From: Enoplolaimus lenunculus
Lineage: Eukaryota > Nematoda > Enoplea > Enoplida > Thoracostomopsidae
Assembly: GCA_030248215.1 (NCBI GenBank)
Contig: JASANG010000033.1
Span: forward strand, 124,001 to 188,000
Length of the DNA: 64,000 nucleotides
Reading direction: 5' to 3'
Shown: in pieces, positions 35,606 through 46,718 of the stretch
Layout of the letters: each line of letters opens with the position of its first letter
How positions within the stretch are numbered: position 1 is the stretch's first letter
Notes under the pieces: generated by a model
Told to the model about the DNA's origin: nothing
The model's database searches: none
Seen by the model: only the letters and a program-made list of their open reading frames with translations
Translations under genes and position numbers: made by a program

Positions 35606-38600
35606 CTACATCGTCGGTTCACGGTAATATTTAATATACACTGGATTTTTGGCATCAATACATTTAAATTTTGATTTATTCTCAATGTTTCTATATTTAA
35701 CCGCAGGCAGCGAATTGTAAAATTTGATTTCGTCTTTACTCAACGAAGTTTGACTAAAATATGTTGAGTTGAATAACCATTCAATTAGGCATCGGTGCGC
35801 TGCTGGTTCGGTATTTGACCGAAATTTGTGAACAGCTAATTCATGCCGTCTTATTATATGTTGTATATCTTCAACGCCAAATATGCATGACAAATGGCTG
35901 TACTTCTGAGTGCTACACGTTTCGTTTGTATCTTTCCAACTTTGAAACCGCGACACGACGCGTTTTTGTTCCCGTATTGCGTCGTATGATCGTTTGCAGA
36001 AGCCTGTAATTACACTAATTCACATCTATGTATTAAAGCTGGAACGCCCCACATACGTATTTTGGGCAAGTTTCCAGCGTTACTTTTTGTTTACCACAAT
36101 TTCATAAAAAATACACGTGATTGTTCTATGAAAAGAAAATTTGCAAGGAAATTTTTGAGCTGTCGCTAACTTTTGCGCATTGCGCAAAGCTGACACACTA
36201 GTTAAGTAGCAAAACAGGAATATTTCATTATATGTAATTTGGGCATCGTTCCAGCTGATTTATATCAAGCAAATAACGACAAAACAGAATATTCTGCAGC
36301 GATAAAGTACTTCGCATGCGTTATTTTTTAAATCAGTGTTGCAAATATTGCGATCACTTTGACTAATTTATTTGATTCACGCCAAAAGAAACGATGACTT
36401 TACTATTTAAACGTCGTAGAAATTAGTTTTTGCTAACTTTTTCTGTTTTTGGACTGGTTTTGAAAATATGAAACATTTTTTATTTTGAAATCAACGCCAA
36501 TATATTCATTTTCTCTTAGGAAATTTGGAATAAAAAAGCTTAATACACGTACACATAGTTTCTGCCTACAGTATCATTCCGGTTAATACCTGGAAAATTC
36601 CCTGGTGCATTTAGAAATAAGTTGTGATTTAGCGTTGACCAAAGTGTTTCATCGGGTATTACAGTTCGCTTTTTGACAAACTGAACGAAATCTTTTGCTC
36701 GATTATCGTTCAGTACAAAGTGAACAAATTCACGTGAAAGCGATGCTTGAAAACTACCTTTGTACAGGTATATTCCATGCGGTGGAACAATGTTTGGATG
36801 ATACCTGAAATGGAAAATTTCACATAATGGCACATGTGTTATGTTTGCCTTGTAGAAATGTCAGGGTGACGTTGAACCTAATCCAATATGTACTACTTGT
36901 CCTTAGTACCAGAATGGCACTGAACCTAATCCAATATGTACTACTGGTCCTTAGTACCAGAATGGCACTGAACCTAATCCAATATGTACTACTGGTCCTT
37001 AGTACCAGAATGGCACTGAACCTAATCCAATATGTACGACTTGTCTTAGTACCAGAATGGCACTGAACCTAATCCAATATGTACTACTGGTCCTTAGTAC
37101 CAGAATGGCACTGAACCTAATCCAATATGTACTACTGGTCCTTAGTACCAGAATGGAACTGAACCTAATCCAATATGTACTACTGGTCCTTAGTACCAGA
37201 ATGGCACTGAACCTAATCCAATATGTACGACTTGTCCTTAGTACCAGAATGGCACTGAACCTAATCCAATATACGACATTGTTCTTAATTTTTCTTTTTT
37301 CCAACCTTGTAGCAATAACAATTTCTGACCATCCAGATAAATAAGTATATTAATACAGGAACACGAAGTAAATTCTAGAGCCTATTTTTATTCGAAAATA
37401 CAACCTGTAAGTTTGTGAAGCGAACCAACGTTTAAGCTTTACGTTTTACATGTTCCAATATTCCTAGAATTGAAAAACTAGACCATTGCAGCAGTGGAAA
37501 TGTATAGGATTTCAACGACAATTCAGCGAAAGTTAACTCTGTTAATGATACTAAACTGTTCCGTCATAAATTTAATTTTAGCGCTTATCAATTCAGAGAT
37601 ACATTCAAGTTTAGACCAAGCACGTTTAAGTGTAAAATAAACACTTATTCAACCGTTGTTTGAAATCACTGAGACCTGTACACCAGCTTGAAAAACTACC
37701 ACGTTTACTGATCACGCAAAAAAGAAACTAAAAACATACGTTGGTATATACTTCAGATGAACACATAACGGATTTCGAACACTTTTTTCCCATATTTAGG
37801 CTGCTTTACACTGCAAATAAAATGTTGAGTCAAATTGATTCTGTCCGAATTAGGCTCTACGGGACTACATAAACTGGAGTCAAATTCGACACTCCGCCAG
37901 AGTCAAATATGACTCACGGAGTCGCACGTTTGACTGTGGCGGAGTCGCATTTAACTCAATTTGTGTAGTCCAGTAGAGCCTATTTCGGAGAGAATCAATT
38001 TGACTTCCCATTTTTTGCAGTGTAAATAGGCTTAGGATAAGGTTGAACTGTTTCTATTAAACATGTAAGTCTTTACTTAAATTTTTGTCAAATTCAAGGC
38101 CAGATCTAAGAATAAGCTTCACATATAGTTTGGCAGTACTGTATTGACCCAAATATGAGGGGGTAATAAGAGAGGGTCCCCATTTTGAGTCCAAATCAAT
38201 TGGAGTCCGTATCTCTAATAAGAGTCCGTAAGCGGATTAAGTCCCTAAACCATAATTTGAGTCCATAAATGTCAAGTAACCCTAATTGTAGCGCATAAAT
38301 GACTCCAGGACCAAATAATTTGAGTTCGAAAATTTAAAGCGTACTTAAATTTTGAAGATGCATTCCTAAGTATAACCTTGTATTATCGCTCAAGCTATTG
38401 ACGCAAGACTAATAAACGTTTAATAACGGATAATTGAAGTACCGGATATATATCAGTAACAAAGGGCGGCGGACCGTTGGTTAAAAATAAATAACAGTCC
38501 GTAACCGAGTAACAAGGGGGGCCCTCTGGAGAGGTTAAATAAATATCAGTCCACCCCTCTTATTCGCGTCACTGCAGTACGTTGCAATAGTCGAATTTTG

Positions 38601-41533
38601 ACTCACTTTGTGTAGTCAGGAAAAGCCAGTTTCGGAGAGCGTCAATTTGACTCATCATTTTTTTGCAGTGTACTGCAATAAGAATCATACTTGTGATAAG
38701 GATACTGTTCGTACCTGAATGAAATAAAGCGCCGTATGTTCACTTCGTTAAGCTCAATATCGTTTGAACCGTTGAACAATTTGAACACTTGAACCAGTTG
38801 CGCGTTTGTTCGCAATGGCAAATCGTTACCTGAATAAATCTGCGCATAGCGCCACTGGACTGAACTTTTGTATAACCGTTTAAAGCACGCCAGAGCGGCA
38901 CCAAGAATCCCAAAATATCCTGAAATGAAAAAACGAAATTTTAGTCAACATCGCCAAACGTGGGATGTTATCAAAAAACAAAACGCCTGAAAGCTTTCCA
39001 GGTATATACCAGGGTACAACCGGAGGTCTGCCTCCGGCTCCGGCTCCGGCAGAATTTTTGAACAGCAGGTTCCGGCAATTGTGGTAGTCAAATTTTGCAT
39101 AATTTTGCAAAATTTATCTGTTTAGCGCGTTTCGTGTAAGTTTTGTCACAATTTTCAGGGAAGAATTTTCGACATTTCGTAGAAATTTAGCGTAAAAATA
39201 AACAACTTTACTACATATTGCAGATATTGCTAAAATTAACTAAATAACCGTCATTTTTACTACCAATTTCGCCTCACTGCCGGCTCCGGCTCCGGTTTTT
39301 TTCACCTCCGGTTGCACCCTGATTTAATATATACACAGGCCCGTATCAAGCTTTTTTCTGGATGGGCATACAAGGGTTTTCAATGACTTACACGCAATGC
39401 TGAAAAATATCTACGAAGGGGCAAAAATTTTCTAGGGTGGCTGGCTGTGCACCTACTGCAGCCCCTCGGCTACGGGCCCATATATACATTTCTATAGGTA
39501 TATCCACGTTTATCGGGTTTTAGCTATATGCTAATAATTTACTTCTCTCAGTCTTGTTCGGGTCACTTATAGCATTTGCCTTTCGTAGTGTTTGATTTTT
39601 GGAAATATTTATTATATTCGGATCATTAGCCCGACTCAAGCTTATCTGTGTGCTTTTGACATAATGTTGCTCGCTTTTGATTCGCTTACCCCATTTAATT
39701 GGGAACATCACTGGGCTTAAGAAAACGTTCGGAAGGCATTTTGACGCCAATAACCATGCCATTTTCACTCTCCATTTCGCTCTTCTATCAATGTGAATGC
39801 AGTAAATATTTTGCGGACAGTAAATCGCTTGAAGCATCCGTAGTGCAAAATCGGTTTCATTGTGAACCAAAATGGTATACGCGATTGGAAATTCCGCTTC
39901 TTCTTTCGTCAAGGGGTAACTCGGAAACCAGTATCGGGTTCTAAAATATAACGGAGGTCACCTCCATTCGTAATAAAATCAGCAGTAATTTTTATCTTAA
40001 CCAGAGCGAAAACGGATTGTGCAAATAAAACGGAAACGGATAGCGATCAAACAAATTTAAACGGTTACAGAAACAAAAATGTTAAAGTATAAAAGTTTCA
40101 AAGATGTTTTATTTTTGTAGCCATAATTGAGGTATGTAAATATTCACCGGTTATAAACCCTTAAAGCAAGAATAGCGAATGCGCCAAAATTTTTTACATT
40201 TTGGATCAATTTCGTAATTTTTATTTCATATCATACAATTGCTCCAAATTTGTAATCAATAATTGCAAGATGGATACGTGATTTTGAACTAATTTTGAGC
40301 ACAAAAAACATTTCCGCTATTTCGAAAGCGGAAACAAAAACCGGTATCCAAATACACCTTGATGTTAACCACAATGTAGTCAACCCTAAGTTTAGTGTTA
40401 GATATGGGTCATGGAGGTATAACCCATTACCCACCGTACCATATGATTTGCCGGCTGATGAGTCATATGTCCGAGGACAGCTGATAAAATTTTACATTTA
40501 ACATCGTATCGGTTCAATTTGCGCTCCTGAATCAATCTAATTGTTGTGTTTATTTTCTTTTATCTCACACCTTAAATTTAGCAAAAATTGCTTAATCTTC
40601 GAATAGCAGAGCAGATGTTGAATGATATTGCTGCATGGCCTGGTAGCCAACATTCAAGATGTTAGAGAGGCGCTAAATATTTTCACGACAAGCATCGCGA
40701 GACCTTTACGTACACGTACAGTAAGGTTAGCAAAGAGGACAACAATTTTCGCATGAGAACTGATCCCGTGCGTCATATACGGCTACGAGGTCCATACTGA
40801 AGCCATTGTTATTAATCGAAACAGCTTACAAAAATTTTCGACAACTTCTCAACGATCGGATCATTTTTTCATCGGTCATCGCGTCGCGAGATTTCCAGTT
40901 TCTAGCCAAATCAACAACTGACTGGTCACGCATTTCTTTTGGTTTGAACAGTTCGGAACAGTGTGTAAATCGCTCTCCGAATGGTTGCCATGATTGCGTT
41001 AAATATTTTCGTTTGATATCGGTCATCCAACTGTCAACATCTGGTTTGCTAAAGTTGTGGATCTGATGTTTTAGTTGACGATTACGGTCACGGGGACCCG
41101 TGTTGACTGAACGGGGTTGTGCGACGGATACGTTCGGATGCTTTTGGTTTGCCCTTATTTCACCGGAAATTTGGTCACTGGTCAAACTGCAAAAAATGCA
41201 TAAATACACAACATTAATATACTGTGAACCTTTGTTAGCAGTAAATATTAACAACGGTTTACTGCTAACAACTCGTCCTATAGTTAGAGTTCAAACAAAT
41301 GTTGAATTCAAATACTTGACTGTATTTCTGCTAATTATCGCTCTGACATAAAACAAAATCTTGTTCATTTTCATTGACCACGTCATCGATCACAATGTGT
41401 AAATCAACTCAAAAGTCGATTTTGTACTGCGTATACGCTTATGTTTCGGACGCACAGTTCTCGCAGTGCTGCTCAAAGTACGCTGGAAGAGCAGAGCCGA
41501 GCCTCCAACCATAGCAATCGCTGAAACGCTCAT
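35606..41533 (-). CDS. GCNT: core-2-type beta-1,6-N-acetylglucosaminyltransferase (GCNT/Branch family)
   Basis: Six exons on the minus strand (41533-41409, 41186-40830, 39940-39690, 38919-38715, 36804-36590, 36003-35606) total 1,551 nt. All phases agree, giving 516 residues. The product starts MSVSAIAMVGGSALLF, a short type II membrane-anchor-like segment, then a basic stem. The glycosyltransferase domain begins near residue 178 (FPIAYTILVH, then APQN-like CPQNIYCIHID). It continues through YSGNDLPLRTNAQLVQ and YLYKGSFQASLSREFV to IPDETLWSTL, whose Glu365 aligns with the family's catalytic base. The C-terminal CIFGVEDI matches the family's C-F-GAGD motif. Family members add branching GlcNAc to O-glycans in the Golgi lumen; substrate choice here is unknown. 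Vertebrate relatives are about 430 residues, so the stem is longer here. The first exon is the least certain; it was chosen for its ATG and matching phase. Confidence 0.88.
36870..37275. repeat. 48-bp minisatellite in GCNT intron 4
   Basis: About 8.5 units of 48 bp with core AACCTAATCCAATATGTAC, more than 95% alike by eye. Units 4 and 8 share TACGACTTGTC where the others have TACTACTGGTC, hinting at a four-unit higher-order block. Because 48 is a multiple of three, long open frames run on both strands; they are not genes. Confidence 0.92.
37809..38022. mobile_element. palindromic TA-target MITE rich in GAGTCAAAT (family P)
   Basis: 214 bp between TA dinucleotides. It starts CACTGCAAATAAAATG and ends TTTTTTGCAGTG. 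The two arms are near complements over their whole length, so a single strand could fold into one hairpin. It lies in GCNT intron 4. Confidence 0.82.
38139..38577. mobile_element. family E element, complete copy
   Basis: 439 bp, CTGTATTGACCCAAATATGAG to CTTATTCGCGTCACTGCAG, with TA on both sides. This is the best reference copy in the window. It lies in GCNT intron 4. Confidence 0.82.
38591..38670. mobile_element. half of a family P palindromic MITE
   Basis: One arm only (TTTGACTCACTTTGTGTAGTC to TTTTTTGCAGTG), followed by TA. It lies directly after a family E element. Confidence 0.75.
39010..39321. mobile_element. CCGG-hexamer TIR element (family H), complete copy
   Basis: 312 bp, CAGGGTACAACCGGAGG to CCTCCGGTTGCACCCTG. 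The arms are filled with CTCCGG/CCGGCT hexamers and the centre is AT-rich. It lies in GCNT intron 3. Confidence 0.8.
39338..39479. mobile_element. family F MITE
   Basis: GGCCCGTATCAAGC to CCTCGGCTACGGGCC. It follows directly on a CCGG-type element in GCNT intron 3. Confidence 0.78.
40000..40359. mobile_element. CGGAAACGGATA-type element (family H2), copy 1
   Basis: It shares phrases with the complement of 42924-43308: AACGGAAACGGATAGCGATC, AGTTTCAAAGATGT, GTAAATATTCACCGG, and an AACCGGTATCC right end. It lies in GCNT intron 2. Confidence 0.7.
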
Positions 41534-41635
41534 ACTATCAAAAAAGGCACCAATGTAATCCACACAGACTCCTTAATTGATACAGAGGTCCCGTGCTGTC
41601 AACAACCTGCTCCCAAAATATAAAACAATATTTAA

Positions 41636-41898
41636 CCCCTTCTCACATTGAGTTGCCTATAGGCAACTTAGTGCAGTGTATATACGTTAAATAATATATA
41701 TCGCACCGTGTTTAACAATTGGAACACGTATACATAGTACTAAACCACCACAAGACGTGAGAGCTCCCTTGGGCTCTAGCGTCAAGCTCCAATAGCTGAG
41801 TGGTGATGGTATACGCCTCCCACTCCGGTCACTGGAGTTCGAATCCTAGCATAAAAGTAGGTCTCAGGGAAAATGGAAAATATTCAGGTGAGAAAGGG
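41636..41898 (+). mobile_element. piggyBac-like MITE with internal tRNA-like Pol III promoter, copy 2
   Basis: This is also exactly 263 bp and is the reverse complement of the copy at 1323-1585, with a few base differences. TTAA flanks it at 41632-41635 and 41899-41902. The A box TAGCTGAGTGG is at 41793-41803 and the B box GTTCGAATC at 41837-41845. Copies 40 kb apart and equal in length, with intact target duplications, indicate recent mobilisation by a piggyBac-type transposase. Confidence 0.82.
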
Positions 41899-42493
41899 TT
41901 AAGCGAAAAAATTTTCAGTTTACTATCTTTAAGCATGTTTTCAGTCGAAAAAACTTGCATTCTACTACAGACGACGCTTTTATAGGAGCCTCTAAAAGTT
42001 GTGAAATGGCCAGATTATTTTTGACGCATTTTGCGCACTAACTCTGCGTTCTCAGTTCCAAACAAACATCCAACTTTAAGTTTTCACTTACTTAGCTAAC
42101 GAATACCTGACGGCGATAAGATTATGCTTAATACCAACAATAATATACGTTACAAGGCAAACAAATAGTAAATTTGTACAAAGCTTACGTCGACGCATAA
42201 TGGAAATATTGCTCGAATACCATGAATTGGTAAAACATTAAAAAGAATTTTTGACTACGAGCGCTATAGTTCCGAAAGTATTTCAATTACAATATATAAT
42301 ACAGGCATGGTGTGATTACGAAAAATACGATGACTTTACTCTATGGAAACTGACGGATTGGTTGATTGCAACAAAGCAAGGAAGTTTAATAACGGACCTT
42401 TGAACGATTGTAAACGGTTTTTTTCAAACTTCGCAGTATAAAGTGACAGCTAACAACTGATTGAATCTGCAATTTTATACAAAAACGCAGTTG

Positions 42494-42704
42494 TACACGC
42501 AAAACAATCTGAAAACTTTTTCTGATATTTAAGATTAAATTTTTCTAAAAATAACTGGAAATTGTTTTTTGTCAGATTTTATTTCAAAACTTTTCTGAAA
42601 TCTTTTCTGTTAGCAAAAATACTTTTCAAGTGCACCGCGCTAATTATATTTTTTAAATGTAACAAACTTTTTCTTACATATCAGAAATATTATGTTGAGT
42701 GTAC
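42494..42704. mobile_element. TACACGCAAAA-tipped element rich in TTTTTCTGATAT
   Basis: TACACGCAAAACAATC to ATTATGTTGAGTGTA, with internal TTTCTGA/TCAGAAA motifs. It may be a distant relative of the element at 6926-7602. Confidence 0.5.
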
Positions 42705-42743
42705 AGCAGTGTTTTCACAAATTTACTGTTTCATTAATACTAG

Positions 42744-42907
42744 GGCCCATGTAAAGATCAGGGGCGGAACGTTTTCCTGTGAGACTGCATAGACTTAGGC
42801 TTAGGAATATGCTCATTCTTACACTTTGGCTTAGGCTTAAGCTTAGGCTTAGGCTTAGGAATATGCTAATATTTAATACTGTTCCGCCCCCGTTCTTTAC
42901 ATTGGCC
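42744..42907 (+). mobile_element. TTAGGC-filled hAT-like MITE (group A)
   Basis: It has full termini (GGCCCATGTAAAGATCAGGG and GTTCTTTACATTGGCC). The target duplication is 7 of 8 identical: AATACTAG at 42736-42743, GATACTAG at 42908-42915. Confidence 0.83.
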
Positions 42908-42923
42908 GATACTAGGCACTTGA

Positions 42924-43308
42924 CAGGGTGTGACCGGATATCAGTTTCTGATTCTGGTTCCGGTAAAAATTTGTGTCTGTTTCTGTTTCCGTTATAGATA
43001 TACCGGAAATGCGGTGTTTTAGTTATACAAACAAGAATAATAGTTATATAAACAACGTAGAATCTCGCAAATTTTCATTACAGATACGCTCCAATTGCTT
43101 GAAATGAAATAAAAATAACGAATTTCATTCAAACTTCTTATCATTTCGGAACAACCGCCATTTTTTAAATCTTAAAAACTCGGTGAATATTTGCACACCT
43201 GAATTCTGTTGGCTGAAAAATAGCACATCTTTGAAAGTTTTGAACAGTCCGTTTCCGTTACTTTGATCACTATCCGCTTTCGTTATTTTTACTATCCGTT
43301 TACACCAT
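42924..43308. mobile_element. CGGAAACGGATA-type element (family H2), copy 2, inverted
   Basis: AGGGTGTGACCGGATATC to ACTATCCGTTTACACC, with subterminal repeats of TTTCCG/TTCCGG/ATCCG. It is inverted relative to the copy at 40000-40359. Confidence 0.72.
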
Positions 43309-43909
43309 GATACTAGACCTCTAGTCGTGCAGAAATTTTTGGTAACAATCCTGGCAGAAACTCAATGCTAAAACATTTTGTTGCCTACTACTTTAACTCG
43401 TTCTCTATTAAAGTTCCTGCAACACTTAAAATGACAATTTGATACTTTACAAGTCAAATCAATACTATTTGTGCTTGTACATAACCATTCTCAGTTGTCA
43501 TATTCAAATTTTAACAGTTAATGCGATCGGGCTTGTATATTTAAAGTATTTCCACTTTAAAATTGCGTTCTAATTTTAAAATCAATTACTTACTGCGCTG
43601 ACAGCGGACAACAGCTAAGATTGAAAATAAACTAGCGTGGATGATTGTTCTTAAATTTTTGCAAGCGTAGAGGCTTCTTTAGTCTTGGAAACGACATTAA
43701 TTTTGATGCGAAATTAGCGTCTTGACAAATGCTAAAAAGCATTTTCAACGGGTACGGTCAAAAGTTCAACATTAACTTTCTAAAATCGATTTTTTCACAC
43801 TAAATCTTTAAAGTTTGCGCGGAAAACTAAATTTTTCCCCCGGCAATTCACCCGCACCCCAATCCCACTCCCGAATCCCTCCGACCCAGGGGGACCCAAT
43901 CCAACACAC

Positions 43910-44198
43910 CCACCTAATGTAGCGCAAAATGACGGACCAAAAATTTGAGTTCGAAACTTTAAAGCTCACTTAAATTTTGAAAGTACATTCCAAAGTATAA
44001 CCTTGTGTTATGCTCAAGCTATTGACACAAAACAAACGTTTAATTCAACGGATGATTGCAGTACCGGATATATCAGTAACGAAGGGCGGCGGAGCGTTGG
44101 TTGAAAATAAATAACAGTCCGTAACCGAATAACAAGGGAGGTACCATCTGGAGAGGCCAAATAAATATCAGTCCCCCCTCTTATTTCGGTCACTACAG
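43910..44198. mobile_element. family E element, left-truncated
   Basis: It starts within the family (ATGTAGCGCAAAATGACGG) and runs to TTATTTCGGTCACTACAG. A C/A-rich stretch at 43838-43910 precedes it. Confidence 0.75.
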
Positions 44199-45414
44199 TA
44201 TTTTCATTTTACGTTAATTGTTAAAAAGATATCAAACGATAAGCTGTTTAGTTTCAACAACAATACGATGCTTTGGTGTTCACTTCATAGCTAACTCAAA
44301 TATACAAGTCTTCGGTGCATAAACCCTGCTGTTCTTCATCAACTATTAATTAACACAACCCACGCTTAAACCGAAACTAAAAATAATGCTAAATAAATTG
44401 CACATTGAAGAATAATTCAGAATACCTACTGAAGCTGAATATTGTCGAATTAAGATTTTAGATATGTGGATATGGATATTCCAAATTAAACTTTCTATTT
44501 CGGAATTCCGATTGACTACATTCTATTAAGATAAAGTTTTTTGATTTTTTCGAATTTTTATAGGAAATCCATGGGCAAAAATAAAAAACGTGACTTGTAA
44601 CTTGTCTACAAGATGTTTTTTCTGTTTCCGAGCCACAACCAAAAAATAGCTGCATACTTTTCAGTCAACTGCAACTAGTTTGTAGTCATTCCGTTGAAAA
44701 CAAAATCTATGCGTTGATATTTGGACGCGATGGCGCTAATCTATTTGTCCAAATCGAATTTCAGCAAAACTGTGTTGTGTTTACGGAAAAATTGAATAGA
44801 TTGGACATTTTGTGTGTGTATACTCAACCAATAATTGTAACATGAGACTAAATTTGTGTGTTATGATTACATTTTCAATTCGTTGTGTTAATCTTTAAAC
44901 TTGCAAATTATAATAGATGTTTGCAAAAGGTTTTGCACCGAAATCATTTATCGTACGTATATGCAATGCAATACATCTGCTTTAATTACACAGGAAACAA
45001 CTGTTTTGATTCCTGCAATAAAAATCACGACGTTATTTGGTTTCAAAGGACTAAAATTAATAATGATTTAGAGGATGTTTATTTTTTAGCTTTATGATTA
45101 ATACTTCTGTTTTATGATGGATCCGGTGTTTTCCAGGATGTTTTAGTTTTAAACTAAAACAAGTGTTAACTTTCAACGATACGTTATGTTTCGAGCAAAT
45201 GACAATTCAATCTTTGTTGGACAAAATGTAATATACTTTTATGGCCATAAACACTATGTCAAGCGTATTCCTAACTCATAACACCCATGCATTATCGTAT
45301 TAATATGTCGAAAAATAGGCCTAAGCCAGTAACCTAAAACGGAAATATAACCTATAGCAGTGCCGCGAAAGATACGCTTCTAAAAGTAAAGTGAGACTTT
45401 CATCGCATTTCAGC

Positions 45415-45488
45415 AGCAGGCTTTGGCTTGCGCTTAGACTTAGGAATATGCTTATACTACCGTTACGGCTGTGTTGTATACATTGGCC
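45415..45488 (+). mobile_element. right-end fragment of group C TTAGGC element
   Basis: Two hexamers are followed by GGAATATGCTTATACTACCG and GTTGTATACATTGGCC. The left arm is absent. Confidence 0.65.
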
Positions 45489-45662
45489 ATTATTACTAAA
45501 AGCGTGTGCCGACCGATGAGCTGAAGCTATGCCTATTGTCAGATGATACCTTTCTATATGTTACTGATTAAAAAATATTTTTATCCAAAATACCAGCAGT
45601 TTTGACAGCAAATTATTTTCTTCGAAGAACAAGATAAAGGCAGGTTTGGTTTTTAAATGTTA

Positions 45663-46526
45663 GCCCATGTAAAGAAAAGGAACGGAACGTTTTTTAAGGG
45701 ACTAGAATAGAGTAAGCTTAAGCTTAATAGACTAATTTTCTGCTTGGCTCAGGCTTAGGCTTAAGCTTAGAAATATTCCCAATCTTACACTTAGGCTTAG
45801 GCTTATGCGGGGTTCACGTTATAACTGGGGCAGCTTGGAGCACGTTTTGTCCAAATTGATTCGATGTCAACATAAAATTTTGTAATGTAAATAGCGGTTA
45901 TTTAGACAAAATGTGAATGTCACATGACATTGACTTGCAGATCACTGATATCAAGCGATCACCGTTTACAAATAGCAATTTGTTATATGATACTGCGAGA
46001 CATTTATGCGAATATCATATGATATTCCAAATTTCTACTAAATATCATATGATATTATGCAGGACAATGGAATTTGTGTGCGCTAATAAAACAGTAAAGT
46101 CAGATAATGCAGCATTAAATTATTTGAAAAGTTGAATTAGCTTCTACGTTTTTGTTTCTCGCTGAATTTTTCAAAAGATATATTTCTAAGCACAAATAAT
46201 TCAATTTTCAAATTTTAGTATCATATGACATTCTGCTGGACAATCAAGCTAGTTTACCACAACTTTGCAGACATTTTCAAACATATCATATGATACTCAC
46301 AGTTGGAATGTTATACGATATTGCAATACAAACAATAGATGTCGCATCAGGATAGCAGACGATTCAAATTTTTTGAATCTGATAGCGAATAAACGGTCAG
46401 ACAAAATGTTACCAGCTATAGGCATAGGGAGAAAACATGTTCCAGACTGCCCCGGTTATAATGTGAACCCTGCATTAGGCTTAGGAATATACTTATACTA
46501 TTTCGCCCCTGTTCTTTACATTGGCC
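45663..46526 (+). mobile_element. group A TTAGGC element split by a nested element
   Basis: The left half is 45663-45808 and the right half 46471-46526. A perfect 8-bp duplication, AAATGTTA, lies at 45655-45662 and 46527-46534. The intervening 662 bp is a different TIR element, so the TTAGGC element is the older insertion. Confidence 0.88.
45809..46470 (+). mobile_element. 662-bp TIR element with CATATG palindromes (family D), copy 1
   Basis: The terminal inverted repeats are about 40 bp, GGGTTCACGTTATAACTGGG on the left and CCGGTTATAATGTGAACCC on the right, followed inward by GAGCACGTTTTGTCC. A 3-bp duplication, TGC, flanks it. The interior repeats ATATCATATGATAT-type palindromes at least four times. 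It is inserted inside an older TTAGGC element. No transposase reading frame is visible. Confidence 0.83.
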
Positions 46527-46718
46527 AAATGTTATACGCCAAATACTACTGTTTCTTTTATTAAAAGACTCATTCCTGTGAGAGATGTTATCTCACAGAA
46601 ATGAAAACGAGGCTATGATGACATTTACGTTTTCAGAAAATCACTATGTATTTTAGCCGAAGCTTATCTCTAATTACAACACAGCAGTCGCAACAACATA
46701 GATAATAGCCAGCCATAT

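Larger units (their letters stand above)
41534..46718. other. intergenic between divergent GCNT and receptor genes
   Basis: It holds the second piggyBac-like element, a TACACGCAAAA element, a group A element, a CGGAAACGGATA element, a family E copy and the nested A/D pair. Both genes start from this 5.2-kb interval, so their promoters should lie in it; no core promoter element was identifiable. 43310-43840 and 44210-45400 hold nothing I recognise. Confidence 0.6.

Noticed and set aside
36827-37344. Long open frames on both strands encoding repeated 16-residue hydrophobic peptides
   Set aside because: They are products of a 48-bp minisatellite lying in a GCNT intron; no splice sites or independent coding signal.
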